A stretch of DNA of 64,000 nucleotides from RCC1774 sp050330855 (GCA_050330855.1 JBHJNL010000006.1:1-64000), one strand, 5' to 3'; counted from the first letter of the stretch, positions 1 to 8,497 are shown. The notes: a model not told the origin generated them from the sequence alone. Numbers and translations: made by a program.

Positions 1-165
1 ACCGATGATGAAGTTGCCGATGCGATCGCAACCATCATTTCTGAAGTCGGAGCCACCTCTGCGAAAGACATGGGCAAGGTGATGGGACCGGCTATGCAGC
101 GCCTCAAAGGGAAGGCAGATGGCAAAAAGGTCCAGGCCTTAGTGAAGGCAAAGCTAGCAGAATAA
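1..165 (+). CDS. GatB/YqeY-domain protein, C-terminal fragment
   Basis: The open frame enters from the left edge and ends at TAA 163-165, giving the last 54 residues of a protein. The visible tail (TSAKDMGKVMGPAM, then GKADGK and a lysine-rich end) matches the C-terminal helical domain of GatB/YqeY proteins, where the pattern D-M-G-x-V-M is typical. The family shares a domain with the amidotransferase subunit GatB and is thought to bind tRNA; stand-alone YqeY proteins have no firm function. The start lies outside the window. A strong hairpin follows 114 bases downstream. Confidence 0.75.
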   Translation, partial: TDDEVADAIATIISEVGATSAKDMGKVMGPAMQRLKGKADGKKVQALVKAKLAE

Positions 166-278
166 ACGCTCTATAGGCAAATTGTAGAATGCAGCATTCA
201 AATGGTGATCTAGCTCACAGTCATCACCAAAATCCTGCCCTAGGATAGAGACATATACAGAACAACTATATTGAAATC

Positions 279-307
279 AACCTCGGTCAGCAAAGCTGAC
301 CGAGGTT
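279..307 (+). terminator. Intrinsic-terminator-like hairpin after the YqeY gene
   Basis: A 13-bp perfect inverted repeat (arms 279-291 and 295-307, core CCTCGGTCAGC) encloses a 3-base loop and is followed by TTATGTTTAT. It lies between the YqeY-like gene and the HAD gene. The T-rich tail is interrupted, so termination efficiency is uncertain. Confidence 0.6.
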
Positions 308-376
308 ATGTTTATCGATTGGTGAGCCATCGGAGCCGCAACAAGGTGCGCTACACTCTGAAGGCAGCTTTAGGGG

Positions 377-1126
377 ATGCGATCGCCCGTGGCAACAATC
401 CAATGCCAAGACAAGATTTTTTCTAATATCGACGCGATCATCTTCGATAAAGATGGCACCCTCGCAGATGTGGAATCCTATCTTAAAAGCTTGGCCCAAA
501 AGCGCGCTCGACTGAGCGATGCCCAGGTTCCTGGCGTTCAAGAGCCACTGCTGCTTGCCTTTGGCGTTGAAGAAGGGCAGCTCAACCCTGCCGGACTGCA
601 GGCGGTGGGTAGTCGTCGAGACAACGAAATTGCCGCTGCCGCCTACATTGCAGAAACGGGCAAAGACTGGCTAGCAGCTCTTCAAGTTGCCCAGTCTGCC
701 TTTGCAGAAGCCGATAGCTACCTCAAGCGGAAAGCAAACCATACCCCTCTCTTTCCGGGGACTCAAGATCTGCTGCAAACCTTGACAGCAGCAGGGGTAA
801 AAATCGGTATTCTTTCCGCAGATAGTCCTGAACACGTCAGCGACTTTATTGATTACTACGAACTCGCAACCTATATTGATGCCTACCAAGGCGTTGACAG
901 CATTAGTAAGCCAGACCCACGACTATTTGAGCAGCTCTGTGAACAGCTCGGCGTCGCTCCTGAGCGTGCATTGATGGTGGGGGATGCTCAAGTTGATTTG
1001 GTAATGGGTAAAACCGCCGGAGCTGCAGGGTGTATTCAGGTAACGTGGGGATGGTCCACTATCACTGCCTACAGCGAAGCCGATGTTGTGATTGAACAAT
1101 GGCAAGCGTTTCAACTTAAAGCGTAA
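377..1126 (+). CDS. HAD-superfamily hydrolase (phosphoglycolate-phosphatase-like)
   Basis: A 249-residue protein with the haloacid-dehalogenase signature. Motif I is F-D-K-D-G-T at 23-28 (nucleophile Asp24, acid/base Asp26), motif II is I-L-S-A-D-S in the middle, and motif IV is V-G-D-A-Q-V-D near residue 200. The helical insert between motif I and motif II fits a C1-cap subfamily IA phosphatase. Likely substrates are small phosphate esters such as 2-phosphoglycolate, but the sequence alone does not decide. ATG 377 is used; an in-frame GTG at 389 lies at a better distance from AGGGG and is an alternative start. The gene is alone between the upstream hairpin and the metK promoter. Confidence 0.8.
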   Translation: MRSPVATIQCQDKIFSNIDAIIFDKDGTLADVESYLKSLAQKRARLSDAQVPGVQEPLLLAFGVEEGQLNPAGLQAVGSRRDNEIAAAAYIAETGKDWLAALQVAQSAFAEADSYLKRKANHTPLFPGTQDLLQTLTAAGVKIGILSADSPEHVSDFIDYYELATYIDAYQGVDSISKPDPRLFEQLCEQLGVAPERALMVGDAQVDLVMGKTAGAAGCIQVTWGWSTITAYSEADVVIEQWQAFQLKA

Positions 1127-1163
1127 GGTTGACCTCACGCAGCCTTCGGTCTCCGTAATCGAA

Positions 1164-1172
1164 TGCTATAAT
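1164..1172 (+). promoter_or_regulatory. Extended -10 promoter of metK
   Basis: TGC-TATAAT at 1164-1172 is a perfect extended -10 element about 52 bases before the metK start. No good -35 lies at the usual spacing; the TTGACC at 1129 is too far away. The short leader shows no obvious SAM-riboswitch fold. Confidence 0.55.
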
Positions 1173-1224
1173 CGCTTGAATTTAGTACCGTCTGCCAACT
1201 CAAACCACAGGGAGGAAAAAGACC

Positions 1225-2487
1225 TTGCCAAAACGCTATCTGTTCACTTCAGAATCAGTCACTGAAGGGCATCCTGATAAAGTCTGCGATCAAATTTCCG
1301 ATACGATTTTAGATGCGCTGCTAGCCCAGGATCCCGCTAGTCGAGTTGCGGCAGAAACGGTTGTCAATACAGGGCTAGTTCTCGTCACGGGGGAAGTGAC
1401 GACTAAAGCACAAGTCAATTTTGTAAAGCTGGTTCGTGAAAAAATCACTGAGATTGGCTACACCGACTCAGACAATGGTTTTGCTGCCAATAGCTGCTCG
1501 GTTTTAATTGCTTTAGATGAGCAGTCTGCAGACATTGCCCAAGGGGTTGATTCAGCTCAAGAAACTCGCGAGCACAAAAGCGACGAAGAGCTAGACGCCA
1601 TCGGTGCTGGCGATCAGGGTCTGATGTTTGGCTATGCCTGTAACGAAACCCCAGAACTGATGCCATTGCCCATCAATTTGGCACACCGGATCACGCGACA
1701 ACTTGCAGCCGTTCGTAAGAATGGAACGCTGTCTTATCTGCGCCCTGATGGTAAATCACAGGTGAGTGTGGCCTACGAAGACGGTAAACCCGTCGGAATT
1801 GACACCATTTTGATCTCGACCCAACATGACGCCACCATTGAAGAGATTACAGAGCCGAGTGCAGTGCGCGATCGCATCCAAGCTGATCTCTGGATCCATG
1901 TGGTGCTGCCTATTTTCTCAGACCTTGACCTGAAGCCCAACGACGACACTCGCTATCTTGTGAATCCCACCGGTCAATTCGTCATTGGTGGTCCCCAAGG
2001 GGATGCAGGATTGACGGGGCGTAAGATTATCGTCGATACCTACGGTGGCTACTCCCGCCACGGCGGTGGCGCATTCTCTGGCAAAGATCCTACAAAGGTA
2101 GATCGGAGTGCGGCCTACGCCAGTCGCTATGTTGCCAAAAATATTGTGGCGGCAGGACTAGCTGACAAGTGTGAAGTGCAGGTGAGTTATGCCATCGGCG
2201 TGGCTCGTCCCACTAGCATTTTGATTGAGACTTTTGGTACAGGTAAAGTTGACGAAGATCGTCTGCTGGAAGTAGTTCAAGAGATGTTTGACTTGAGACC
2301 TGCAGGCTTAATTCAAGCCTTTGGCCTCACTCACTTACCCAAAGAGCGAGGCGGCAGATTCTATCAAGATGTCGCAGCCTATGGACACTTTGGTCGCTCA
2401 GACCTAGATCTGCCCTGGGAGAAAATCGATAAGGCGGATGCCCTTAAGCAAGCTCTGAGTCCTTCTTTAGCCGGTGCAGCGGGCTAA
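1225..2487 (+). CDS. metK: S-adenosylmethionine synthase
   Basis: Makes S-adenosylmethionine from methionine and ATP in the cytosol, the methyl source for menG, cobH/cbiET-linked reactions and others in this window. The 420-residue length is normal for the bacterial enzyme. Family motifs are visible: G-H-P-D-K at 15-19, G-A-G-D-Q-G at 127-132, and the glycine-rich G-G-G-A-F-S-G-K-D-P loop near residue 280. The start is TTG 1225, chosen because the protein begins exactly where MetK proteins do (PKRYLFTSESV) and GGAGG at 1211-1215 sits ten bases upstream; no ATG fits. It is monocistronic with an extended -10 promoter and an imperfect hairpin after the stop. Confidence 0.97.
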   Translation: MPKRYLFTSESVTEGHPDKVCDQISDTILDALLAQDPASRVAAETVVNTGLVLVTGEVTTKAQVNFVKLVREKITEIGYTDSDNGFAANSCSVLIALDEQSADIAQGVDSAQETREHKSDEELDAIGAGDQGLMFGYACNETPELMPLPINLAHRITRQLAAVRKNGTLSYLRPDGKSQVSVAYEDGKPVGIDTILISTQHDATIEEITEPSAVRDRIQADLWIHVVLPIFSDLDLKPNDDTRYLVNPTGQFVIGGPQGDAGLTGRKIIVDTYGGYSRHGGGAFSGKDPTKVDRSAAYASRYVAKNIVAAGLADKCEVQVSYAIGVARPTSILIETFGTGKVDEDRLLEVVQEMFDLRPAGLIQAFGLTHLPKERGGRFYQDVAAYGHFGRSDLDLPWEKIDKADALKQALSPSLAGAAG

Positions 2488-2518
2488 ATTTTCTTCACCT
2501 TTCTTACCTAATCAATGA

Positions 2519-2558
2519 TAAACACTCGCTATTCCAAAATAGAGTAGAGGGTGTTTGT
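2519..2558 (+). terminator. Possible metK terminator hairpin
   Basis: Downstream of metK, AAACACTCGCT and AGAGGGTGTTT form an imperfect bulged inverted repeat around a short A-rich loop. There is no clean U-tract, so this is a weak call. Confidence 0.3.
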
Positions 2559-2595
2559 CATAATTGAGATATTGACTTTGAAGAGAGGCGGTCCG

Positions 2596-3054
2596 ATGAT
2601 TTCGCTAGTCATACCAAAGTTCAAGGCAAATCAGATGGGGCAAGTGATTGCCACAATCCAAGTGACAAACCGGATTGATCAAGTCATGTCTGAGCGAGGG
2701 TTTATTCCTGAAGCCGAGATTCGTTCATGCGTCCTAGATGATGTTCTCGTCGATACTGGAGTGACATTGCTCGGTTTGCCAACCCCGATTATTGAATCTC
2801 TGGGACTTGTTCGGGGTCGCTCCACGGCGGTTGAAACAACCGCTGGGATTCAGCTAGGTTGGATCTTTCGAGATGTTGATTTAGAAATTTTAGGCCGTCG
2901 AGGAACCTTCGATTGTCTAGAATTAAAAAATGTTAGCTACGCGCTTTTGGGTGTAGTACCAATGAAGATGCTGGGATTGGAGCCAGATCTCCAACATCAA
3001 AAACTGCGGGTATTACCCATGACCTCTGAGCAAACCTACCTTAGTGTTTTGTAG
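2596..3054 (+). CDS. Clan AA aspartic protease-like protein
   Basis: A 152-residue protein with V-D-T-G at 52-55 inside a beta-rich context, then L-G-L-P and a long strand-rich half. This is the pattern of single-domain retropepsin-like (clan AA) proteases, which act as homodimers with one Asp-Thr-Gly per chain. ATG 2596 is preferred because AGAGG at 2584-2588 is correctly spaced; a GTG at 2551 would add 15 residues of poor quality. The stop codon TAG 3052-3054 shares its G with the GTG start of ureE, which points to translational coupling. The natural substrate is unknown and catalytic activity is inferred from the motif only. Confidence 0.7.
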   Translation: MISLVIPKFKANQMGQVIATIQVTNRIDQVMSERGFIPEAEIRSCVLDDVLVDTGVTLLGLPTPIIESLGLVRGRSTAVETTAGIQLGWIFRDVDLEILGRRGTFDCLELKNVSYALLGVVPMKMLGLEPDLQHQKLRVLPMTSEQTYLSVL

Positions 3055-3491
3055 TGGCTGTGGTGCTTGTTTTTTCTGAGCGTTCAGTGCAAGACTGTCA
3101 GCCAGATTTAATCTTGTCGCTGACGGCGGCAGAACGAGTGCGATCGCATTTCCCTTTCACCACAGATGACGGCACCCCTATTTATCTTCAGCTTCCGAGG
3201 GGAACTGTTTTACAAGACGGTGACTTACTGATCGCGAAGGATCAGACCTTATTGCAAATTAAAGCCAAACTAGAGCCTGTTCTAGTGGTGCAGGCCAAGA
3301 ATCAGCTCGATCTGCTGCGAGCTGCCTATCACCTTGGCAATCGACATGTCGCTCTTGAAATTACTCCGACTTGTCTTCGACTGGCCCCCGATCCGGTGCT
3401 GCAGGATATGTTGCTTCAGCTCCAGTTAGATGTCGCAACAGAAGCACATCCTTTTCAGCCAGAAACAGGTGCTTACCGCCACTCTCATTAG
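3054..3491 (+). CDS. ureE: Urease accessory protein UreE
   Basis: A 145-residue nickel metallochaperone that delivers Ni to the urease active site with UreF, UreG and UreD. The N-terminal half carries the peptide-binding beta domain (L-P-R-G-T-V-L-Q-D-G-D). The C-terminal half has the metal-binding signature Y-H-L-G-N-R-H followed by the conserved F-Q-P-E-x-G-A-Y, and ends in the short tail R-H-S-H. The start is GTG 3054, overlapping the upstream protease stop by one base. No urease structural or other accessory gene lies in this window, so ureE is separated from its partners here, as happens in many cyanobacteria. Confidence 0.9.
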   Translation: MAVVLVFSERSVQDCQPDLILSLTAAERVRSHFPFTTDDGTPIYLQLPRGTVLQDGDLLIAKDQTLLQIKAKLEPVLVVQAKNQLDLLRAAYHLGNRHVALEITPTCLRLAPDPVLQDMLLQLQLDVATEAHPFQPETGAYRHSH

Positions 3492-3831
3492 AACGGAATG
3501 TACTGTAGAGGGTATGAAACGGGCATTCTAGAAGTATCCCCAGAGAATCTAGCGGCGACAAGCTCTATTGGTTTGACGTCTAGAACCCAAGATCTGCGAT
3601 CGCAGGTCTGCAGACCAGATCAACGAACCACTTTGCCCTGATCTGACCTCCTGCATACTCAATACGACAACTCATTCCCAGCGTTTGGCCCCATCTCCTA
3701 TCTCCATTTTGAGATGTCGGCACAGAGACGGCGTGCTCTCTTTAAAGTTCTCAACGGACTTTAGAGTGAACGTGCTGGTCAATAACAGGAATCGATGATG
3801 TCGTGGAAGCTAACTCTAAGGGATACTTCAC
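3492..3831. other. Intergenic region with overlapping palindromes
   Basis: No convincing gene. A HIP1-centred near-palindrome at about 3590-3609 runs into the perfect 12-bp palindrome GGTCTGCAGACC at 3605-3616. A second inverted repeat (CTCTTTAAAGT near 3738 and ACTTTAGAG at 3758-3766) lies just before the next gene. No clear promoter consensus was found. Confidence 0.4.
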
Positions 3832-5958
3832 GTGAGCGTTATCAGCAGCCCACAACGGTTATCGTTGCCCCATATCGAAGCCCACATCGATCTGTTACAG
3901 CGATACCAGGCACAGACAGACAATGGGCTATGGCATACACTGCCTGATGACGGGTACATTTATGGCCACCTGACTTGGCACATGGAACAGGCCCAATGGT
4001 GGGATGCCATTCACGCCCTTTTGCTAGAAGAGACCCCCGACGGACGGAACGGCTGGTATCAAAGTTGTCTCAATCAGGGGCACTTAAGCACCTATATCCA
4101 AGATATTCAGCGGGCTTGGCGTTTAGCTGAGCAGAGCGATGAATCAGTCGCCGTCAGCGCTCTACAAGATGAAACTTGCTCAAGCGCCATGACGTTACAG
4201 GTCAGATATGCGTCAATCACCTCAATTTTGAACAGCGTGGTGAGCCAAATTCCAGCCCCTTTAATGATGGCTCTAGTCACCCACCAGATCTGGGAGCCAG
4301 AACAAGCATGGATTCTATTCCAGCAGCTAACGCCGGGAGAGCAAGTGACCGCCCTAGAACATTGGGCCGCAGATTTGTCCGAGAGTGAACAAAACAGAGC
4401 GCTGGAGATGATCGGAGCGGTGCAGGATGAATCGTCTCGCGCTCGCATGTTGAGTGTGTTGGCTCCTCACCTTGGCAATGTCCATTGGGGGCAATTTTTA
4501 AAGCACAGTCAAGAGATCCCTGCAGAGCACTACCGGGCTTTAGTTCTGCGTAGCCTCAGCACTGTTCTGCCCACTGATCTTATCCCGCAGGCGATGCGGC
4601 TGATCAAAACGATTACGGACAAAACCACACGCCTGATCGTGCTCAGTTACTGGGTACAACACCAAATAGACCTGCTCCCTCAACTTCTTGTTGATCTCGC
4701 TTCGGTTCAGGATGCGGTTGTGATTGGAGAGGTTCTCTGTACCCTCGCCCCCCATCTTGCCCCTCTATCTTTACCGGCGGTACTGCAGATTTGTGAGCGT
4801 CTTCAAGAGCAGGATATTCAGGGTGAAATACTGATGACCCTGGCGGCACATCACCCCGCTGTGCTGCCGCAGGCATTTGCTGCCATTAGCGAACTCGAAG
4901 ATGAGTTTTCCTGTGCCAATGCCTTTGGCAATCTGGCGGCTTACAGCGATCAAAAAACATTAATGCAAATATTGGCAAAGGTGAGTGCCCTTCAAGATGA
5001 ATCGGCTCGGGCTTTGGGCTTAAGTTTACTGGCCCCCTACCTCAACAAGAACACTTTTGCTGAGCTATGGCAGGCTATCCAGACACTGCCGACTGAGTAC
5101 TATCGTGCCCAAGTTCTCACCCATGTTCCCCATACTCAAGACCGACTTCCACAGATTCTTGAGGCGATTGAATCGATGCAGGATCCTAAGGCGATGGCTC
5201 TTGCTGTGACGACATGGGGGGCGGTTCAGCCTACTTTGATGGCTAAGGCTCTACAAATGGCTCAGTCTATTCAGGATCCACAATTTCGATTCCGGGTCTT
5301 GGAAACCCTTGCTCTCCATCAGCTCACAATATGGCCTGCGGTTTTAGAGGCGATCCCCTGTCTACCGAGCGATTTTTCCCGTGCTGAAGCTATCCGGTCT
5401 CTGTCTCCTCATCTGCCCCAAGGTCTGATGGGTGAGGCTTTAAATAGGGTGAGTGAACTATCGGAGGTGTCTTGCCGATCCCAGGCGATTAGTGAATTGG
5501 CGAGGTACCTACCCCGATATCTTTTAATGCAGGCTTTAGCCGTTGTGCTGCCCGTTCAAGAATCATCTGTGTTTGGTTCGACTGCACGGCAGTTTGATCC
5601 CACTCGGACTGTTGCTCCGGTCTCTAGGGTCTCGGCGATGAATGCGATCGCATCCTACTTACCCGAAGAATTGCTCACAACCACTGTGGAGGTTATTAAC
5701 ACAATCGGTGATCCCCACCGTCGCGCTCAAGCCTTGAGCAGCCTACTGCCCCAACTCAATTTAACTATGGATCGGTCTCAATGGCGTACCCAGCTCCGCT
5801 GCCTTGCCCACCGCCGTCATCGGGAGTTTCTTGCCGATTTACTGAAGTTAGCACCTGCGATCGCTCAGTTGAGTGGGCCTCAAACGCTCAAGGACATTTC
5901 TATCGAACTACTCTGTCTCCAGTCACAATGGTCAGAGTGCTATGCGCTGCGGCATTAG
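3832..5958 (+). CDS. Helical-repeat protein resembling a STAND sensor region
   Basis: A 708-residue, all-helical protein of unknown function. The first 90 residues include G-Y-I-Y-G-H-L-T-W-H and W-W-D-A-I-H-A-L-L, a pattern I associate with the APAF-1-like helical region that follows the NTPase in cyanobacterial NB-ARC proteins. The rest is built of degenerate repeats of 30 to 45 residues with the recurring core V-Q-D-E-S-x-R-A-x-x-L-x-x-L-A-P-x-L (near 195-213 and 388-406). No P-loop or catalytic domain is present. GTG 3832 follows AAGGGA at good spacing. The stop lies inside the terminal repeat of a small element. It probably acts as a protein-binding scaffold; the STAND link is inference. 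Confidence 0.55.
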   Translation: MSVISSPQRLSLPHIEAHIDLLQRYQAQTDNGLWHTLPDDGYIYGHLTWHMEQAQWWDAIHALLLEETPDGRNGWYQSCLNQGHLSTYIQDIQRAWRLAEQSDESVAVSALQDETCSSAMTLQVRYASITSILNSVVSQIPAPLMMALVTHQIWEPEQAWILFQQLTPGEQVTALEHWAADLSESEQNRALEMIGAVQDESSRARMLSVLAPHLGNVHWGQFLKHSQEIPAEHYRALVLRSLSTVLPTDLIPQAMRLIKTITDKTTRLIVLSYWVQHQIDLLPQLLVDLASVQDAVVIGEVLCTLAPHLAPLSLPAVLQICERLQEQDIQGEILMTLAAHHPAVLPQAFAAISELEDEFSCANAFGNLAAYSDQKTLMQILAKVSALQDESARALGLSLLAPYLNKNTFAELWQAIQTLPTEYYRAQVLTHVPHTQDRLPQILEAIESMQDPKAMALAVTTWGAVQPTLMAKALQMAQSIQDPQFRFRVLETLALHQLTIWPAVLEAIPCLPSDFSRAEAIRSLSPHLPQGLMGEALNRVSELSEVSCRSQAISELARYLPRYLLMQALAVVLPVQESSVFGSTARQFDPTRTVAPVSRVSAMNAIASYLPEELLTTTVEVINTIGDPHRRAQALSSLLPQLNLTMDRSQWRTQLRCLAHRRHREFLADLLKLAPAIAQLSGPQTLKDISIELLCLQSQWSECYALRH

Positions 5959-6110
5959 GATCAAGAATTAAATAACAGGCCTAACTTGCTACCCTCATCC
6001 TAAATCCTTCTCCCCAGGGAGAAGGACTTTGAATCTAGCCTAGGGAAAGGGCTGGGGTGAGGGCGTAACAAGGGCGAAAGTTCAATCAGTTATTTAATCT
6101 ACGATCCTAA
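5955..6110. mobile_element. MITE-like element with 22-bp terminal inverted repeats
   Basis: The ends 5955-5976 and 6089-6110 are inverted copies matching at 18 of 22 positions (TTAGGATC....ATTAAATAAC). Inside is a perfect hairpin, CCTTCTCCC/GGGAGAAGG (6006-6014 and 6017-6025), and a second complementary pair CCCTCATCC/GGGTGAGGG. The CCCTCA..CCTTCTCCC core resembles an interspersed repeat common in cyanobacterial genomes. Both flanking convergent genes end within the terminal repeats (TAG 5956-5958 and TAG on the minus strand at 6107-6109). No coding capacity. The structure could also serve as a two-way terminator. Confidence 0.6.
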
Positions 6111-6562
6111 GCAAAATCAGATGGAACCTCAACAAATTGCCGTAGACTTTCTTGCACAAGCTCTTGCATGGCCTCACGGGATACTTCAAAGCCTGAATCT
6201 TGTCCCTTGGGGTGATCAAAGAAAATGAGGCTGTCGACGGGCTTCATGGCTAAAAGCTGAAACAACAGCAAAATGACGGGCTTAGGGACCGCAATCAGGT
6301 GGGGATCAGAGCAGGAGTGGGTAGCATCCTTCAGGTTGGCATAGGCATACACCACTGTTTTTTCGAGATTGGGCTGATTTTGGTGGTGCAGCGTGGTGAT
6401 CTGCCAGTTTTGCCCTAGATTTTGCAGAATATAATATTCCAGATGATTGAGGTGATGGGCAACCTGTGCCAGGACAGGGCCAATGGCCTCCATGGCTTGA
6501 GGGGTTTGGCCGTCCTGGGGGGCTTCGTGAATCAGTGTCTGAATTTGATCCTGTAGGCTCAT
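6107..6562 (-). CDS. Conserved hypothetical protein downstream of ilvB
   Basis: A 151-residue soluble protein without recognisable catalytic motif. The N-terminal half is helical and glutamine/histidine-rich (A-H-H-L-N-H-L-E-Y-Y-I-L-Q-N-L), followed by a beta segment (W-Q-I-T-T-L) and a hydrophobic stretch (V-I-L-L-L-F-Q-L-L-A). ATG 6562 lies three bases after the ilvB stop, so the two genes are almost certainly co-transcribed and perhaps translationally coupled. That placement might suggest a role near branched-chain amino-acid synthesis, but nothing in the protein shows it. The stop is inside the right end of the inverted-repeat element. Confidence 0.6.
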   Translation of the reverse strand: MSLQDQIQTLIHEAPQDGQTPQAMEAIGPVLAQVAHHLNHLEYYILQNLGQNWQITTLHHQNQPNLEKTVVYAYANLKDATHSCSDPHLIAVPKPVILLLFQLLAMKPVDSLIFFDHPKGQDSGFEVSREAMQELVQESLRQFVEVPSDFA

Positions 6563-6565
6563 CGG

Positions 6566-8371
6566 CTATAGCTTGGCCCCACATTCTGGGCAGAACTGGT
6601 GACTGGCAGCATTTTTGGCTCCACAGCCACCACAGTAAATTAGCTCTACTGCTTTTTCTAGTTTTTCCTGTTCCGGTAGACCCAGCATTTGGCCGTTGCT
6701 TTGACCGGGGGCAATCATGGGGTAACAATTTTCGTCGCGGGTCACCTGGGCATCTAAAAGAACGGGACCGTCGTGGGCGAGGAGAGTTGCGATCGCATCC
6801 CCTAACTCACTCCGTTCTCGCACCAGCATCCCCTTGACGCCAAAGGCCTCAGCCAGCTTGACAAAATCAGGCATTCCCCGCGACATACTGGAGTTAGAAT
6901 AGCGCTCACCAAAGAAGGCCTGCTGCCACTGGCGTACCATTCCTTGCCAGAAGTTATTGATAATGACAGTCTTGACCTGAATATCGTACTGGGCCAGGGT
7001 CGCCAGCTCCTGCAGATTCATCTGGAAGCTAGCATCGCCACTAATGCAGATCACCTGCTGATCGGCCACCGCCATTTTGACACCCATCGCCGCCGGTAGC
7101 CCATAGCCCATCGTACCCAGCCCTGCACTGGAAATCCAGCGGCGCGGACCATTCTTTAAAAACTGAGCTGCCCACATTTGGTGCTGGCCGACATCGGTAG
7201 TGTAAAACGCATCAGGAGCCTGACGAGCCAGCTCTACGATCACTTCCTGGGGCGAAAGCTTTCCTTCAGGGGTGGGCACCTGTAGCGGATAGGTGTGCCG
7301 CCAGCGCTCAATGCGCGATCGCCAAGCCTGGGTCCGGTTTCCAGAGGCTTCGGATTGCTTTGCCAACTCTAGCAATTCTGTGAGCACCGGCTTCACACTG
7401 CCCACAATGGGTACCTCTGGAGCACGGTTTTTACCCACCTCCGCCGGGTCAATATCAATGTGAATTACCTTGGCGCGCGAGGCGAACTGGTCCAGCTTGC
7501 CAGTGACCCGATCATCAAATCGCGCCCCCACCGCAATCAGCAAATCGCACTCACTGACAGCAAAGTTAGCATAGGCCGTACCGTGCATCCCCAGCATCCC
7601 CACCGCCAGCGGGTGGCTCTCATCAAAGGCACCTTTACCCATCAGGGTCGTGGTCACCGGAATATGAAACCATTCAGCCAGCTCTTGGATCTCAGGATGG
7701 GCACCGGAGGTAATCGCGCCGCCCCCAACATAGAGTAGGGGTTTAGCAGACTGCTCAATCAGTTCGATCGCCTGCCTGACCTGCCGGGGATTGCCCTTAA
7801 CGGTGGGCCGGTAACCTGACAAATGCACAGCCCCTGGATCAACCGGAACATAGTCAAACTCTTCAAGACCCACATCTTTGGGAACATCAATGAGGACCGG
7901 CCCCGGTCGCCCGGTTCCGGCAATATGGAACGCCTCTGCCACACACTGAGCCATCTGAGCGGGATCGCGCACGACGTAGGAATGCTTAACAATGGGGAGG
8001 GTAATGCCAAAAATATCAATCTCTTGAAAGGCATCGCTGCCGATGGCCGGCCGAGAAACCTGCCCCGTGATCACCACCATGGGAATGGAATCGAGGTGAG
8101 CCGTCGCAATGCCCGTCACCAGATTTGTAGCCCCTGGACCAGAGGTGCCAAAGCAAACCCCCACCTCTCCAGTGGCCCGCGCATAGCCATCAGCTGCATG
8201 GGAAGCCGACTGTTCGTGGCGGACCAAAATGTGTTGAATATCGCCGCGCTCTTCGGCTCGATAGATCTCATCATAGATCGGCAAAATCGCGCCACCCGGA
8301 TAGCCAAAAATATGCTTGACGCCGTGGCGCTTCAAGCTGTCAATTAATGCAAACGCTCCAGTGGCACGCAC
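6566..8371 (-). CDS. ilvB: Acetolactate synthase large subunit with C-terminal zinc ribbon
   Basis: The catalytic subunit that condenses two pyruvates, or pyruvate and 2-oxobutyrate, at the entry to valine, leucine and isoleucine synthesis. The 601 residues show the three thiamine-enzyme domains: an N-terminal domain with the TPP-activating Glu53 in R-H-E-Q-S-A, a central domain, and the C-terminal TPP/Mg motif G-D-A-S-F through N-N. Beyond the usual end, a C-x-x-C...C-x-x-C zinc ribbon occupies 580-597. The start is GTG 8371, fixed by an in-frame TGA just upstream and GAGG seven bases before it. The regulatory small subunit is not in the window. It forms a unit with the hypothetical gene that follows. 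Confidence 0.95.
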   Translation of the reverse strand: MRATGAFALIDSLKRHGVKHIFGYPGGAILPIYDEIYRAEERGDIQHILVRHEQSASHAADGYARATGEVGVCFGTSGPGATNLVTGIATAHLDSIPMVVITGQVSRPAIGSDAFQEIDIFGITLPIVKHSYVVRDPAQMAQCVAEAFHIAGTGRPGPVLIDVPKDVGLEEFDYVPVDPGAVHLSGYRPTVKGNPRQVRQAIELIEQSAKPLLYVGGGAITSGAHPEIQELAEWFHIPVTTTLMGKGAFDESHPLAVGMLGMHGTAYANFAVSECDLLIAVGARFDDRVTGKLDQFASRAKVIHIDIDPAEVGKNRAPEVPIVGSVKPVLTELLELAKQSEASGNRTQAWRSRIERWRHTYPLQVPTPEGKLSPQEVIVELARQAPDAFYTTDVGQHQMWAAQFLKNGPRRWISSAGLGTMGYGLPAAMGVKMAVADQQVICISGDASFQMNLQELATLAQYDIQVKTVIINNFWQGMVRQWQQAFFGERYSNSSMSRGMPDFVKLAEAFGVKGMLVRERSELGDAIATLLAHDGPVLLDAQVTRDENCYPMIAPGQSNGQMLGLPEQEKLEKAVELIYCGGCGAKNAASHQFCPECGAKL

Positions 8372-8497
8372 GGGGAAACCTCATCAGTGAATGGTCGAAA
8401 ATAGAATGCAGGTATTAAGTCCAGATTAATCCTTAAGTTTAACGGTAGGCATTAATCCCTGTCGATATTCTAGACCCTCTACTTTCTGAAGAGAGTT

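Noticed and set aside
287..541. Minus-strand frame of 84 codons over the YqeY-HAD junction
   Set aside because: It runs antisense through the terminator hairpin and the HAD gene start, with no family resemblance.
1127..1224. SAM riboswitch before metK
   Set aside because: The leader after the -10 element is only about 45 bases and shows no conserved SAM-riboswitch core.
3361..3561. Minus-strand frame over the ureE end
   Set aside because: Antisense to the conserved UreE C-terminus and without its own ribosome site.
7823..8347. 174-codon plus-strand frame inside ilvB
   Set aside because: Antisense to a fully conserved enzyme gene; the translation has no recognisable domain.
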